DNA of 64,000 nucleotides from Verrucomicrobia bacterium LW23 (GCA_003054695.1 QAZA01000016.1:83283-147282), one strand, 5' to 3'; numbered from the stretch's first letter, positions 42,550 to 52,317 are shown. A program made the numbers and translations. Notes: generated by a model not told the origin, from the sequence alone.

Positions 42550-44675
42550 GCCCGCACATACTTGCGCCGCAATACCTTAACGCCCAGCGGCGGCAGCTCC
42601 ACCACGCCCGTCAGCGGGCCGGACACAGCGCCGTCCCCTTCCCCGGCCAGCACGTCCTCGTGGGGGGTTGCGCCCAGGTCAATCGATTGCGGCGAGGCAG
42701 AGAAGTTCATCGCGAAGAGGAACTCGTCCACGCCGTTGGTGCGCGTCTTCAGGCTCACGCCCTCCGGCAAAGGGGCCGAATGCCCGGGCAGTGGCCGGCG
42801 CAGATCCATCTCGCGCGCAACACTTTGCACAAGGTCGACCAGGAAGGCATCCTCCAGCCGCGCCGCGATGTAATAAACACTGCCCTTGCCAAACCGGTTC
42901 ACCGTCAGCGCCGGCCGCCCCGCGTAAAAATCCCCTCCATACGTGGCGAGCGCCGTGGCGCCCTCCAGATGCACCACCTCGCACAAATGCCGCGCCGCGT
43001 AGGTGCCAGTGAGGCCGAGCGCATTGCCCGGCACGGGCTCAACAGGGTTCGTCTCGCCCTCGTACAGCGCGTCAATCTCCTCCGCCCAAACGCCCGCCAG
43101 CTTACGCAGCGGCCCGGGGAAGCCGCCCAGAAAACACAAGTCCGACGCATCCACCACGCCCGACCAGTAGGTGAGAACCAGCGTACCTCCCTCGCGCACA
43201 AAGGTGTCCAGCCGCTCCGCGACGCCCGGCCGCACCATGTACAGCATCGGCGCAATCACAAGCCGGTAAGGCGAGAAATCGCCGTCCGCACTGATGACAT
43301 CGGCCGCTATACCGTTGCGCCACAACGCTTTGTAATGCGCGTGGCAATCCTCCGCATAGCCCTTGGGCGTGCGAATCCCCTGCGCGTCGTCCACCGCCCA
43401 TCGGCACTCCCAGTCCATAACGAGCGCCGCCTCCACCTGCGAACTGGTGCCCACCACGTCGTCCAGACGCGCCAGATCGCGCCCCACCTCCGCCACATCG
43501 CGAAACACCCGCGTATTCTCGTGACCCACGTGGTCCACCACCGCACCATGAAACTTCTCCGACGAGCCCCGGCTTTTGCGCCACTGAAAATACTGCACTG
43601 TCTCCGCCCCATGCGCCACAGCCTGCAACGAGGCCAGGCGATGCATCCCCGGGCGCTTTAACTTGTTGACACCGCGCCAGTTAACCATAGACGGCGTGCT
43701 CTCCATCAACATCCACGGCCGCCCGCCCTTCAGCGACCGGTTCAGATCATGTATCATCGCCGTATAACTCGCGTGATGCATATCGCCGCCCGGCCCGCCC
43801 CATTCGGGATACGCATCCCACGACGCGATGTCCAGCTCCGGCATAAACTTCCAGTAATCCAGGTCGTAGAAAAAGCCCATCATGTTTGTCGTGACCGGTA
43901 CGCCCGGCGTTATCTCCCGCAGCGGCGCAATCTCGTTCTTCATGAAATCGACGGTTTGATGCGTCGTAAACCTGTGCCAGTCAAGGTTTAAGCCATGCAC
44001 CCCCATCTCGCCGATAGGCGACGGCGACTCGATCTGCGACCAGTCCGTAATCGTGTGGCTCCAAAACGCCGACCACCAGGCGTGGTTCAGCGCCTCCAGC
44101 GTGCCGTACCGCGCCTGCAGCCACTCGCGAAACGCCTGCTCGCACAGTGGGCAATGACAGTGGCCGCCGTACTCGTTGGAGATATGCCACACCATCAGCG
44201 CCGGATGCGAGGCGTACCTCTCCGCCAGTAACGTGTTGATGCGCCGGCACTTCTGCCGATACACCGGCGACGTCATGCAATGGTTGTGCCGCCGGCCAAA
44301 CAAGTGCCGCCGCCGCTCCCCGTCCACCCGCAGCACCTCCGGATACTTCTGCGCCATCCACGCCGGCCGCGCGCCGCTCGGCGTCGCCAGCACCGCCTTC
44401 ATCCCGGCGGCTGCAAGCACATCCATCGTGCGATCCAGCCACTCAAACGTAAAGCGACCCTCCTCCGGCTCCAGGGCCGTCCACGCAAATATGCCGATGC
44501 TGAAGCTGTTGACGCCGGCCAGCTTTGCCATCCGCATGTCCTCCTCAAGAACCTCCGGCATATGCTGCCACTGGTCCGGATTATAGTCCGCCCCATGCAA
44601 CATGTGCGGAAAGTCCTTGGCGAAAGGAGGATACGTCAGCGGCCGCGCGGCGGCGGAGGAAGGGAACGAAGCCAT
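42546..44675 (-). CDS. Beta-galactosidase, glycoside hydrolase family 42
   Basis: A 709-residue cytoplasmic GH42 enzyme. It has the A-domain TIM barrel with the acid/base Glu168 in MVWHISNEYGGH and the nucleophile Glu325 in WMLMESTPSMVNW. The zinc cluster of the family is complete (Cys133, then Cys173, Cys175 and Cys178 in HCHCPLC). B trimerisation and small C domains follow. No signal peptide is seen. GH42 enzymes remove terminal galactose from short galacto- or galactan oligosaccharides. Together with the secreted GH53 enzyme at 51 kb this supports galactan use, though the two genes are 7 kb apart. The start at 44675 adds 24 residues ahead of the conserved MLHGADYNPDQW; a later ATG at that point is possible. 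Confidence 0.95.
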   Translation of the reverse strand: MASFPSSAAARPLTYPPFAKDFPHMLHGADYNPDQWQHMPEVLEEDMRMAKLAGVNSFSIGIFAWTALEPEEGRFTFEWLDRTMDVLAAAGMKAVLATPSGARPAWMAQKYPEVLRVDGERRRHLFGRRHNHCMTSPVYRQKCRRINTLLAERYASHPALMVWHISNEYGGHCHCPLCEQAFREWLQARYGTLEALNHAWWSAFWSHTITDWSQIESPSPIGEMGVHGLNLDWHRFTTHQTVDFMKNEIAPLREITPGVPVTTNMMGFFYDLDYWKFMPELDIASWDAYPEWGGPGGDMHHASYTAMIHDLNRSLKGGRPWMLMESTPSMVNWRGVNKLKRPGMHRLASLQAVAHGAETVQYFQWRKSRGSSEKFHGAVVDHVGHENTRVFRDVAEVGRDLARLDDVVGTSSQVEAALVMDWECRWAVDDAQGIRTPKGYAEDCHAHYKALWRNGIAADVISADGDFSPYRLVIAPMLYMVRPGVAERLDTFVREGGTLVLTYWSGVVDASDLCFLGGFPGPLRKLAGVWAEEIDALYEGETNPVEPVPGNALGLTGTYAARHLCEVVHLEGATALATYGGDFYAGRPALTVNRFGKGSVYYIAARLEDAFLVDLVQSVAREMDLRRPLPGHSAPLPEGVSLKTRTNGVDEFLFAMNFSASPQSIDLGATPHEDVLAGEGDGAVSGPLTGVVELPPLGVKVLRRKYVRA

Positions 44676-44873
44676 ATATCAGTAGAAAAAGAGGAAGTAG
44701 GAAGCGAAACCACCACTTTGACGCACCCGACGCGATTTTCGCAATCCAAATGCGCTGCAATCCGTTGCACAGGATTCTGCTTCGTCCCGTTCCACAAATG
44801 CATGCGCCGCTTCAAATCCCCCGCACCCCACGCCCGCCTTTCTTTTTGTCCCGCAATGCGCTATGCTGCCACC

Positions 44874-45563
44874 ATGCCGGCCTCCCCCTCGCAAACCATT
44901 GTCATTACAGGCGTTACGCGCGGCCTCGGCCTCGCTATGGCCGAGGGATTCATCGCCCGCGGCCATAAAGTGTGCGGATGCGGCCGCAGCGCGGACGCCA
45001 TCGCCGCGCTGGCAACCCGCTTCCCCGCACATCTCTTTCACGCCGTAGATGTTACGGATGCCGCTGCGGTAAAGGACTGGGCGGATAAAGTCATCGCCGC
45101 CGCCGGCGCGCCCACGCTGCTCATCAACAACGCCGCCCTCATCAACGCCAGCGCCCCACTCTGGCGCGTGCCGGCGGAAGAGTTCTCGCAAGTTATCGAC
45201 GTGAACATAAAAGGCACCGCGTATGTCGTTGCAGCGTATGCACCTGCAATGATTGCGAAGCGCGCCGGCGTCATCGTCAACTTCAGCTCCGGATGGGGCC
45301 GCTCCACCAGCCCCGAGGTCGCCCCCTACTGCGCCACCAAATGGGCCATCGAGGGCCTCACGCAGGCGCTCTCCCAGGAGCTCCCCCGCGGCATGGCCGC
45401 CGTCGCCCTCAACCCCGGCATCATCGATACCGACATGCTCCGCTCCACCTTCGGCGGCGGCTCCGGCGGCTACCCCGCCCCCGCCGAGTGGGCCAAAAGC
45501 GCCGTCCCCTTCCTCCTCAGCCTCACCGCCCGCCACAACGGCCAGGCGCTGGATGTGGGGTGA
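44874..45563 (+). CDS. Short-chain dehydrogenase/reductase
   Basis: A 229-residue classical SDR with a Rossmann nucleotide-binding loop (ITGVTRGLGLAMAEGFIARG), the LLINNAALINASAPLW motif after strand four, and the catalytic serine, tyrosine and lysine in VNFSSGWG and YCATKWAIEG. The C-terminal end AVALNPGIIDTDM is typical. There is an arginine after the first beta strand region (GCGRSADAI), which suggests NADP preference. The substrate is unknown. It is single, divergent from the GH42 gene with 198 bases between them. Confidence 0.9.
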   Translation: MPASPSQTIVITGVTRGLGLAMAEGFIARGHKVCGCGRSADAIAALATRFPAHLFHAVDVTDAAAVKDWADKVIAAAGAPTLLINNAALINASAPLWRVPAEEFSQVIDVNIKGTAYVVAAYAPAMIAKRAGVIVNFSSGWGRSTSPEVAPYCATKWAIEGLTQALSQELPRGMAAVALNPGIIDTDMLRSTFGGGSGGYPAPAEWAKSAVPFLLSLTARHNGQALDVG

Positions 45564-45667
45564 TTGCGATTGCAACTGCGCGGCGGCGCGGTGCAGGCAT
45601 AAGTGCCCGGCTATCAACTACTTCTCCGCATCGCAAAAAATGTCACGCCAGCAAAAGAAAATCATAC

Positions 45668-45745
45668 TGCTCCTTGGCGTTAACACTCTGTTTAGTAATT
45701 GTCGCGGAGAATTTTAAACGCCAAGGACGGAAAGATCGCCAAGGA
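45668..45745. repeat. TTGGCG-family palindrome
   Basis: CTCCTTGGCGTTAA near 45669 is mirrored, with one extra base, by TTAAACGCCAAGGA near 45714, followed by GGACGGAAAGATCGCCAAGG. The same GCCAAGGACGGAAAG string occurs in the elements at 15795 and 56790. Confidence 0.55.
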
Positions 45746-45856
45746 GGGAATTCATTCTCCCAATGTCTTCAAACGCCCTTTCTATAGTGGCGACGCGGAA
45801 GAATAGCTACCCAGCTTACGACCTGGCGGTCAGGCAATAGATTGTCACAGAATTTA

Positions 45857-45876
45857 AAGTTTGTTATTGCAAACTT
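45857..45876 (+). promoter_or_regulatory. Candidate metalloregulator operator
   Basis: AAGTTTG (45857-45863) and CAAACTT (45870-45876) form a perfect dyad with a six-base spacer, 27 bases before the binding-protein start. Size, AT-richness and position fit a DtxR/MntR-like or Fur-like operator that would repress a manganese or zinc importer when metal is plentiful. No regulator gene is nearby. Confidence 0.5.
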
Positions 45877-45902
45877 CCATTGCTGTGGCAAATTTCATCG
45901 CC

Positions 45903-46865
45903 ATGCCATCCAGCACTCTTTCTCCTCGCCCTCGCCGCATCTTAGCGCCGGCACTCGCGCTCGCAGCCGCACTCGGCATTCTCATCGCCGCAATCGCCTG
46001 CTTGCTTCCCTCCCCCTCCGCAACCGCTGCGGATGACAGCGCGAAAAAGAAAAAAATTATCACCACCTTTACCATTCTTCAGGACATCGCCCAAAATGTC
46101 GCGGGGGACCTCGCCGTCGTCGAGTCCATCACACGCCCCGGCGCCGAGATTCATGAGTATGAGCCTACGCCGCAAGACCTTATGAAAGTACAAAGCGCCG
46201 ACCTCGTGCTCTGGAACGGCCTCGGCCTGGAACGCTGGTTCGAGCGCTTCTTCACCCGCGTCAAAAACGTCCCCAGCGTCGTCGTTACGGAGGGAATCGA
46301 GCCCATGGGCATTGCCGAAGGCCCCTACAACGGCAAGCCCAACCCGCACAGCTGGATGTCGCCGGCCAATGCCATCATTTATGTGGAAAACATACGTAAA
46401 GCGTTGGTAAAGCTCGATCCTGCGAACGAAGCAGGCTACAACGCCAACGCCGCAGCCTACACCCAAAAGCTCAAAGCCATCGATGAACCCGTGCGCAAAA
46501 AGCTGGGCGAAATCCCCGTCGAGCAACGCTGGCTCGTCAGCAGCGAAGGCGCCTTCTCCTACCTCATCCGCAACTACGAGATGAAGGAGCTCTACCTATG
46601 GCCCGTCAACGCCGACGAGGAAGGCACGCCGCGCCAGGTCCGCAAAGTCATCGACACGGTGCGCAAAAACAAAATCCCCGTGGTTTTTGCCGAAAGCACC
46701 ATTAGCGACAAAGCAATGAAGCAAGTGGCCAAGGAGACCGGAACCCGTTTTGGCGGAACCCTTTACGTCGACTCCCTGACCGACGCGTCCGGCCCCGCAC
46801 CGACTTATCTGAAAATGCTGGAATACAACGCCGAGACGATAGTAAAAGGTTTTACCGGCAAATAA
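45903..46865 (+). CDS. Mn/Zn ABC transporter substrate-binding protein
   Basis: A 320-residue cluster A-I (ZnuA/PsaA type) binding protein. A signal peptide of about 40 residues with hydrophobic core (ALALAAALGILIAAIACLL) precedes the mature start TTFTILQDIAQNVAGD. Metal ligands are all visible: His in GAEIHEYEPTPQD, His in NPHSWMSPAN, Glu in LVSSEGAFSYL and Asp in TLYVDSLTD. Glu and Asp with two histidines is the manganese/iron-type set rather than the three-histidine zinc set, and there is no His-rich loop. A cysteine in the signal region (AIACLLPS) might be lipidated. ATG 45903 is chosen over an earlier TTG because it gives a clean signal peptide. Confidence 0.93.
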   Translation: MPSSTLSPRPRRILAPALALAAALGILIAAIACLLPSPSATAADDSAKKKKIITTFTILQDIAQNVAGDLAVVESITRPGAEIHEYEPTPQDLMKVQSADLVLWNGLGLERWFERFFTRVKNVPSVVVTEGIEPMGIAEGPYNGKPNPHSWMSPANAIIYVENIRKALVKLDPANEAGYNANAAAYTQKLKAIDEPVRKKLGEIPVEQRWLVSSEGAFSYLIRNYEMKELYLWPVNADEEGTPRQVRKVIDTVRKNKIPVVFAESTISDKAMKQVAKETGTRFGGTLYVDSLTDASGPAPTYLKMLEYNAETIVKGFTGK

Positions 46866-46919
46866 TGCCGCCGCGCCGCCGCAACTGCCGTACCGCCACA
46901 CCCGCGCCTGCGCAAACCT

Positions 46920-47882
46920 ATGAGTTCACGCCACTTACCCATGAAAACCCCCGCGTCCGCCTCCACCTCCCGCGCCCCGCTGGAGGTTGTGGTGCAAGAT
47001 GTTACGGTGGTGTATAACAATGGTAATGTGGCGCTGTTCGACGCGAGTTTTCGCCTGGGCGCGGGCACGATTTGCGCGCTGGTTGGCGTAAACGGCAGTG
47101 GCAAATCGACGCTTTTTAAATCTGTCATGGGCTTTATCACCCCCGGCAAAGGCAGCGTAAGCATTGCCGGCGAGCCCGTGCATGTGGCCCAGCGCAAAAA
47201 CTGGGTGGCGTATGTGCCTCAGGCAGAAGAAGTTGACTGGAGCTTCCCCGTCAGCGTGTGGGACGTGGTGCTGATGGGCCGCTATGGCTACATGAACTTC
47301 CTGCGCATCCCCAGCGCCGAGGACAAACGGGTGGCGATGGAAAGCCTGGAGCGCGTCAAGATGACGGAATTTCGCGATCGCCAGATCGGCGAACTCTCCG
47401 GCGGCCAGAAAAAGCGCGTCTTCCTGGCGCGCGCCCTGGCCCAGCGCGGGCGCATCATGTTGCTGGACGAGCCCTTTACGGGCGTCGACGTGAAGACGGA
47501 AGCCGCTATTATTGAGCTACTTAAGCAGCTGCGCAGCGAAGGCCACATTATCCTCGTCTCCACCCACAACCTGGGTAGCGTGCCCGATTTTTGCGATCAG
47601 GTCGTCCTCATCAACCGCACCGTACTGGCCAGCGGCCCGACAACCGAGGTGTTTACCCAGGCCAACCTGGAGCGCGCGTTTGGCGGCGTGCTGCGCCACA
47701 TGACGTTTGACCACACCGACGACCCCGCCAACCCGCAGCACGAACTTCTGCTGCTGAGCGACGACGAGCGCCCGCTTCTCCTTGGCCAGTTTAAAACCAC
47801 TGATACTCAAGCCCTTACGCAAGCTGAGAAAGACCGCGCCAGGGCCGAACGGGAGCGCCAGGAAAAGGGCACCGCGCTATGA
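46920..47882 (+). CDS. Mn/Zn ABC transporter ATPase
   Basis: A 320-residue ATPase. Walker A is GVNGSGKST, the signature is LSGGQKKRV, Walker [13 protein letters not shown] and the switch histidine lies in [12 protein letters not shown] long polar C-terminal extension of about 60 residues ([18 protein letters not shown]) is unusual for the family. It energises import through the two permeases encoded next. Its stop overlaps the first permease start. ATG 46920 or the ATG at 46941 may be the true start; both precede the domain. Confidence 0.95.
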   Translation: MSSRHLPMKTPASASTSRAPLEVVVQDVTVVYNNGNVALFDASFRLGAGTICALVGVNGSGKSTLFKSVMGFITPGKGSVSIAGEPVHVAQRKNWVAYVPQAEEVDWSFPVSVWDVVLMGRYGYMNFLRIPSAEDKRVAMESLERVKMTEFRDRQIGELSGGQKKRVFLARALAQRGRIMLLDEPFTGVDVKTEAAIIELLKQLRSEGHIILVSTHNLGSVPDFCDQVVLINRTVLASGPTTEVFTQANLERAFGGVLRHMTFDHTDDPANPQHELLLLSDDERPLLLGQFKTTDTQALTQAEKDRARAERERQEKGTAL

Positions 47883-48763
47883 TCGACTACCTGCTGGAGC
47901 CCTTTACCTATGGGTATATGGTGAAAGCCATTCTGGCCAGCGCGCTGATTGGCGGCGTGTGTGCGTTTTTGTCATGCTTTATCACGCTGAAAGGCTGGAG
48001 CTTAATGGGTGACGCTTTGTCACATTCCATCGTCCCGGGAGTCTCGCTTGCCTACATTTTTGGCCTGCCCTTCTCTCTGGGCGCCTTTGCGGCGGGGCTG
48101 ATGGCCGCGGCCGGCATGGCCTTTGTGCGCTCCAACACGCGCATACGCGAGGACGCGGTTATCGGCGTGGTTTTCTCCACATTTTTTGCGCTTGGCCTTG
48201 TGCTTATCTCCTTGTACCCCAGCAACATACAGCTCAAGACAATCGTACTGGGCAACACGCTCGGTATCTCGGACGAAGATACGCTGCAATTCATTATTAT
48301 CTCGGTAGTTACGCTGATTGTGCTGGGCTGCCTGCGGCGCGACCTCCTCCTCTTTTGCTTCGATCCCAACCACGCGCGCAGCATCGGCCTGAACGTGCGC
48401 ATGTTGCACATGACGTTGCTGACGCTGCTGGCCGCCACTGCGGTGGCCGCGTTGCAAGTCGTTGGTGCGTGCCTGGTTGTAGCGATGCTCATCACGCCCG
48501 GCGCCACTGCCTACCTGCTTACGGACCGCTTTGAGCGCATGCAGCAAATCGCCGTAACGCTGGGCCTCGGCCTTTCCCTGGCCGGGGCGTACGCCAGCTA
48601 CTATCTGGACGCCTCCGTAGGCGGCTGTGTTGTTGTGCTGCAGACACTTGCGTTTATGGCCGCGCTCGTCTTTGCGCCGCGGCACGGACTCCTCGCGCAT
48701 CGCCGCCGGCGACATGCGGCTCTGCAATTGCCCTCTGCGGCTGCACAACCTTCCGAGCCATGA
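47879..48763 (+). CDS. Mn/Zn ABC transporter permease 1
   Basis: A 294-residue ABC3-family membrane protein with about eight helices. Family phrases include [54 protein letters not shown] and [20 protein letters not shown]. The ATGA overlap with the ATPase and the same overlap with the next gene show tight coupling. The C-terminus is basic ([16 protein letters not shown]), placing it in the cytoplasm. Confidence 0.95.
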   Translation: MIDYLLEPFTYGYMVKAILASALIGGVCAFLSCFITLKGWSLMGDALSHSIVPGVSLAYIFGLPFSLGAFAAGLMAAAGMAFVRSNTRIREDAVIGVVFSTFFALGLVLISLYPSNIQLKTIVLGNTLGISDEDTLQFIIISVVTLIVLGCLRRDLLLFCFDPNHARSIGLNVRMLHMTLLTLLAATAVAALQVVGACLVVAMLITPGATAYLLTDRFERMQQIAVTLGLGLSLAGAYASYYLDASVGGCVVVLQTLAFMAALVFAPRHGLLAHRRRRHAALQLPSAAAQPSEP

Positions 48764-49617
48764 TCGAAACGCTCTTAGAGCCTCTGCGCCAACCCTTTAT
48801 GCAGGAGGCGCTTTTTGTCGGCGCCCTGGTGGGCGTCGTCTGCGCGATGCTTTCGTGCTTTCTCGTACTTAAAGGCTGGTCGCTGATGGGCGACGCTGTA
48901 TCGCATGCCGTACTGCCCGGCATTGTGCTCGCGTATATTGTTGGTATTCCGTTGGTTATAGGGGCTTTTGCCTTTGGTCTGCTGTGTGCCGCGGCCACCG
49001 GCTTCGTCAAGGATAACAGCCGCATTAAGGAGGATACCGCCATGGGCGTCATCTTCACCGGGCTCTTCGCGTTCGGACTCGTCCTGAACTCGCGTGTGGA
49101 GTCCGATGTCCATCTGATGCACGTTCTCTTTGGCAATATCCTTGGTATCAATTGGGAGGATGTCGTGCAAAGCACCGCAGTCTGCCTACTCACAATCGCG
49201 TGCATCCTCCTCTTTCGCAAGGACTTGCTTCTCTATTGCTTTGATCCCAACCATGCGCGAAGCATTGGCCTTAATGTTGTTTTCCTCCACTACATGCTTC
49301 TTATCTTGCTGGCAGCGACTATTGTTGCAGCTTTGCAGGCAGTTGGCATTATTCTGGTTGTCGCTATGCTGATTACACCGGGCTGCATTGCCTATATGCT
49401 TACAGATCGCTTTGACCGCATGCTCTGGATCGCCATCGGAAGCTCCGTATTCGCTTGCCTCACTGGCACTTACAGCAGCTTCTTCACCAACGCATCCACG
49501 TCGGGAAGCATTGTGCTTACGCAATCCGCTCTCTTTATACTGGCAATGGTCTTCGGCCCCAAGTATGGACTGCTCGCCCAAAGCAGGGCATTTACGCCCG
49601 GGCCGGCAGGTGAGTAA
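48760..49617 (+). CDS. Mn/Zn ABC transporter permease 2
   Basis: A 285-residue ABC3-family permease, clearly a paralogue of the preceding one ([60 protein letters not shown]). The two permeases probably form a heterodimer, as in SitCD and MntCD-type systems. It overlaps the first permease by four bases and closes the operon. Codon use is less GC-rich than in the first permease, so the pair has diverged or has different histories. Confidence 0.95.
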   Translation: MIETLLEPLRQPFMQEALFVGALVGVVCAMLSCFLVLKGWSLMGDAVSHAVLPGIVLAYIVGIPLVIGAFAFGLLCAAATGFVKDNSRIKEDTAMGVIFTGLFAFGLVLNSRVESDVHLMHVLFGNILGINWEDVVQSTAVCLLTIACILLFRKDLLLYCFDPNHARSIGLNVVFLHYMLLILLAATIVAALQAVGIILVVAMLITPGCIAYMLTDRFDRMLWIAIGSSVFACLTGTYSSFFTNASTSGSIVLTQSALFILAMVFGPKYGLLAQSRAFTPGPAGE

Positions 49618-49813
49618 AGCGGGGTGGAATCAGACACAATGTTGTACCCCCGCACTTTCGTGGGGAGTCTTTCAGGTTTACATTGCACCGCGTTGCCGCT
49701 TTGCGGTATGGATACTGCCTTGCGTGACGCACGGCCGGCGTGCGCCGATGGCAGGCTAAACTTCCCTATCCCCTTCTCAGACAAGGACATACATTTACGG
49801 AGATCCGATTACT

Positions 49814-50128
49814 ATGGACATGAATCAACTCAATAAGCTGATGAAGCAGGCGCAACAGATGCAAAATCGCCTGGGCAAAGCGCAGGAAGAAATTGCCGCC
49901 AAAGACTTTGAAGGCCAGGCGGGCGGCGGCGTGGTGAAGGTAGTGGCGAAGGGCCACGGCAATATCGTCAGCATCAAGATCGCCCCCGAAATCCTGAAGG
50001 AAGGCGATGCGGAAATGCTTGAAGATCTTATCCTTACAGCAGTTAACGAAGCCATTGAAAAGGGCAAGGCCCTGCAGAAAGCCGAGATGTCGAAGCTGAC
50101 CGGCGGCATGAACATCCCCGGCTTCTAG
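49814..50128 (+). CDS. ebfC: Nucleoid-associated protein YbaB/EbfC
   Basis: A 104-residue YbaB-family protein: an N-terminal helix rich in glutamine and methionine (LNKLMKQAQQMQNRL), a two-stranded region (VVKVVAKGHGNIVSIKIAPE) and a C-terminal helix ending NIPGF. It binds DNA as a dimer. A GGAG site 11 bases upstream supports ATG 49814; the ATG six bases on is also possible. In many genomes the gene stands between dnaX and recR; here neither is present. Confidence 0.95.
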   Translation: MDMNQLNKLMKQAQQMQNRLGKAQEEIAAKDFEGQAGGGVVKVVAKGHGNIVSIKIAPEILKEGDAEMLEDLILTAVNEAIEKGKALQKAEMSKLTGGMNIPGF

Positions 50129-50152
50129 CAGGCAACGCGGGGGCGCTGCACC

Positions 50153-50190
50153 CCTGTGGCTGACGGCGCATGGGCGCCGTCGCTGGGGAA
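50153..50190 (+). repeat. GACGGCGC-family hairpin, copy 2
   Basis: GACGGCGC (50162-50169) and GCGCCGTC (50174-50181) pair around ATGG. The preceding CTGTGGCTGACGGCGC and following TCGCTGGGGA are shared with the copy at 18109-18148, and it too lies just past a stop codon. Confidence 0.65.
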
Positions 50191-50228
50191 ACTGTTGTTA
50201 TGCAACGGGTTGCGTTGCGGCAAGCGGA

Positions 50229-50951
50229 TCAAAAGTCGGGCTTTTTGCTTGCGTCCAGCCGGTAGCCGGCGGGCGGGACAAAGAGGTCCGGCGACTGCGG
50301 CGCAATCTTGTATTCCACCCACTCGATCATGCTGTTGTTGACTTCGTCGACATAGCGAACGGGGAACCAGGTTTCGCGGTCGCGCCAAAAGCGAAGGACA
50401 GTCGGCGTGCTGTTCTGGCGAGGTTCTACGCTCGAAAGTATGTCGCAGTTAACATCTTGCACCGTTTCCCGCCCGGCCATTTTCCATGTTTTGCGGGCGG
50501 GCGGGAGCAGCATGGCCATCGAGAGAACGCCGGGGTTGACGGGCCCCTGGTAGTAGGTTTTTTCCGCAAGATTAAGCAAATACCCGCGCTTGTCCCTGGC
50601 GTTGATGAGCATAATGCGCTCGGAGTTGGGGTAACCGTACTCGATGCGAACGTTGGCATTGTCCACGCAAAAGCGCAGGCTTTGCTGCATGGTGCTGCCG
50701 TCCGTCATCGTGCGACGTACGCGAAGCACGCAGCTAAACGCATCCGGCAACGTGGCCGGGACGGTATCCGGGATGGGAATGCGCGCAAGCTCGCCGCTGG
50801 AAGTTGCTGCGGGCGTGCTGGTTGCGGCAGGTGCGAGTTGTCCGGCGCCGCGCGTCTCCGCCGCCACCGCGAGTGGCGTGGTTGCCGGCGCAAAAGCGCC
50901 AAGCAGTGCGACAGCGAGGCTGGCAGGGCGGAGGAGCGGGCTGATATACAT
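50229..50951 (-). CDS. Exported LolA-like outer-membrane lipid-binding protein
   Basis: A 240-residue protein with a signal peptide (LAVALLGAFAPATTPLAVAA) and a serine/threonine/alanine-rich linker. The rest reads like the LolA/LolB half-barrel or DUF4292-type family: a run of alternating strands (SCVLRVRRTMTDGSTMQQSL, KRGYLLNLAEKTYYQG), then MAGRETVQDVNCDIL and TPTVLRFWRDRETWFPVRYV, as in proteins that score a lipoprotein or polymer cargo. Assignment rests on fold pattern rather than a sharp motif. ATG 50951 gives the signal peptide; the frame opens 12 codons earlier. It converges on ebfC and is the nearest gene downstream of the GH53 gene on the same strand. Confidence 0.6.
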   Translation of the reverse strand: MYISPLLRPASLAVALLGAFAPATTPLAVAAETRGAGQLAPAATSTPAATSSGELARIPIPDTVPATLPDAFSCVLRVRRTMTDGSTMQQSLRFCVDNANVRIEYGYPNSERIMLINARDKRGYLLNLAEKTYYQGPVNPGVLSMAMLLPPARKTWKMAGRETVQDVNCDILSSVEPRQNSTPTVLRFWRDRETWFPVRYVDEVNNSMIEWVEYKIAPQSPDLFVPPAGYRLDASKKPDF

Positions 50952-51054
50952 GCGGGCAAATTTAGGGTGTGAGGTGGCTGCTTTCAAGTAAATTCACCTA
51001 AAAACAGGTAAAAACTTTCATAAAAGGCCTTTCCACCGCCTAAAGCCGCAGCGT

Positions 51055-52278
51055 TTACCTGTCCTTCACATTTTTGCTCGCCTCCCCCTTCCCCTGCAGC
51101 GACGCCGCCGCCGGGCGCAGCTCTCCCTTCGGCCCAAACAGCGCAAAGGCATGCCACATGGGCTCCGTATACCACTCGGGGCTCCAGTAATAGCAAGCCG
51201 CTATGGGAGAGGGACTTGCGGGCTGCTTTACCCCTGGCGCGGCACCTGTTCGAGCCCAGTCGAGGAAATCGCGGAGCCACGCAGCTTGCCCGGCCTCGGT
51301 AAGCGGATAGCCCTCGGCGGGCTTGTTCCAGTCGGCAAACTGGCCGGTAAACTCCGCGATGGCGGGGTACGCGAACTCGCTGATGATGAAGGGCTTATCG
51401 ATGCCGGCGCGACGCATGGCGGCGATCTGAGCGTGCAGGTGGGCCAGCGTACGGTGCGTGGGATCGGCGGCGGACGTGGGGAAATAGCTGAGGCCGGGGA
51501 AGTCCACGCGCACGCCGGCGGCGGCCATGTAGCGCCAGAAGGCGGCGCAATAGTCGGGGCTGTTCCACTGGGCCAGGTGGAGGATGAAGCGGGCGCCGGG
51601 CCGAGCGCGCAGCACGCCACGCTGGGCGGCGGCGATGAGCGGAGCCATGGCGGACCATATGTGATCACGCATGTAGTCCAGGTTGACGCGGTGTTTCCAC
51701 TCCTCCTCAAACACGCCACAAATGCCGAAGTCGATTTCGTTGCCAATCTCAACCAGTTCCACATCAATGCCTTCTGCAGCAAAGCGGCGCACGGCGGCTT
51801 CGGCGTACGCCTCAATAGCGGCGGCCTTTGCGGCGGGGTCCAGCGAGCGCCAGGCGGCAGGCGCGGGCTGCTTCACCATGTCGGCCCACTCCTCGCTAAG
51901 AAAGAGGACGAGGCACGGCTTTAGCCCGGCCGCCCTGGCACGCTTTGCGGTCTCCAGGGCGTATGCCATGCGGTTTACGCCCTCCTCGCCGACCCAGAGG
52001 CGGATGCGGATGCTGGTGGCGCCGAGTGCCGCGAAGGTGTGGAAGGGGTCGGGGGAGGAGGCAAATGCGCCAGCGGAAGTACCTGGGCCAGAGGCAGTTG
52101 GGGCTGCGGCCTCTGCAGACGCCGACGCCCATTTCGCGCCGGCGGATTCCATCTGAAGCACGTAGTTGCAGTCGATTCCCACGACAAGAGGATCCCGTCT
52201 GGGCGGGGTGGAATCGCCGGCAAGGGCGGTAGCCAGGATCAGTAAGAAGAACGCGGCATAGGCACAAGTCGTTCGCAT
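51055..52278 (-). CDS. Secreted endo-1,4-beta-galactanase, family GH53
   Basis: A 407-residue GH53 enzyme that cleaves type I (arabino)galactan side chains of pectin. Signal peptide MRTTCAYAAFFLLILATALA. The barrel shows GIDCNYVLQME, TSIRIRLWVG, the acid/base Glu181 in VEIGNEIDFGICG and the nucleophile Glu301 in FIISEFAYP. There are no extra carbohydrate-binding domains. The loop between strand one and the ALGATSIRIR motif contains a 30-residue alanine/serine/proline insert (about 52-78). It lies 39 bases downstream of the peptidase gene at 52318 on the same strand. Confidence 0.93.
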   Translation of the reverse strand: MRTTCAYAAFFLLILATALAGDSTPPRRDPLVVGIDCNYVLQMESAGAKWASASAEAAAPTASGPGTSAGAFASSPDPFHTFAALGATSIRIRLWVGEEGVNRMAYALETAKRARAAGLKPCLVLFLSEEWADMVKQPAPAAWRSLDPAAKAAAIEAYAEAAVRRFAAEGIDVELVEIGNEIDFGICGVFEEEWKHRVNLDYMRDHIWSAMAPLIAAAQRGVLRARPGARFILHLAQWNSPDYCAAFWRYMAAAGVRVDFPGLSYFPTSAADPTHRTLAHLHAQIAAMRRAGIDKPFIISEFAYPAIAEFTGQFADWNKPAEGYPLTEAGQAAWLRDFLDWARTGAAPGVKQPASPSPIAACYYWSPEWYTEPMWHAFALFGPKGELRPAAASLQGKGEASKNVKDR

Positions 52279-52317
52279 AACCCTCTCCTTCCCAACATGT
52301 TGAGCAACGCTATCGAC

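Larger units (their letters stand above)
45564..45902. other. 339-base region before the metal ABC operon
   Basis: It holds an imperfect palindrome with the CCTTGGCG core (45668-45745, listed separately) and, nearer the operon, a perfect 20-base inverted repeat at 45857-45876. No gene is supported. Confidence 0.5.
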
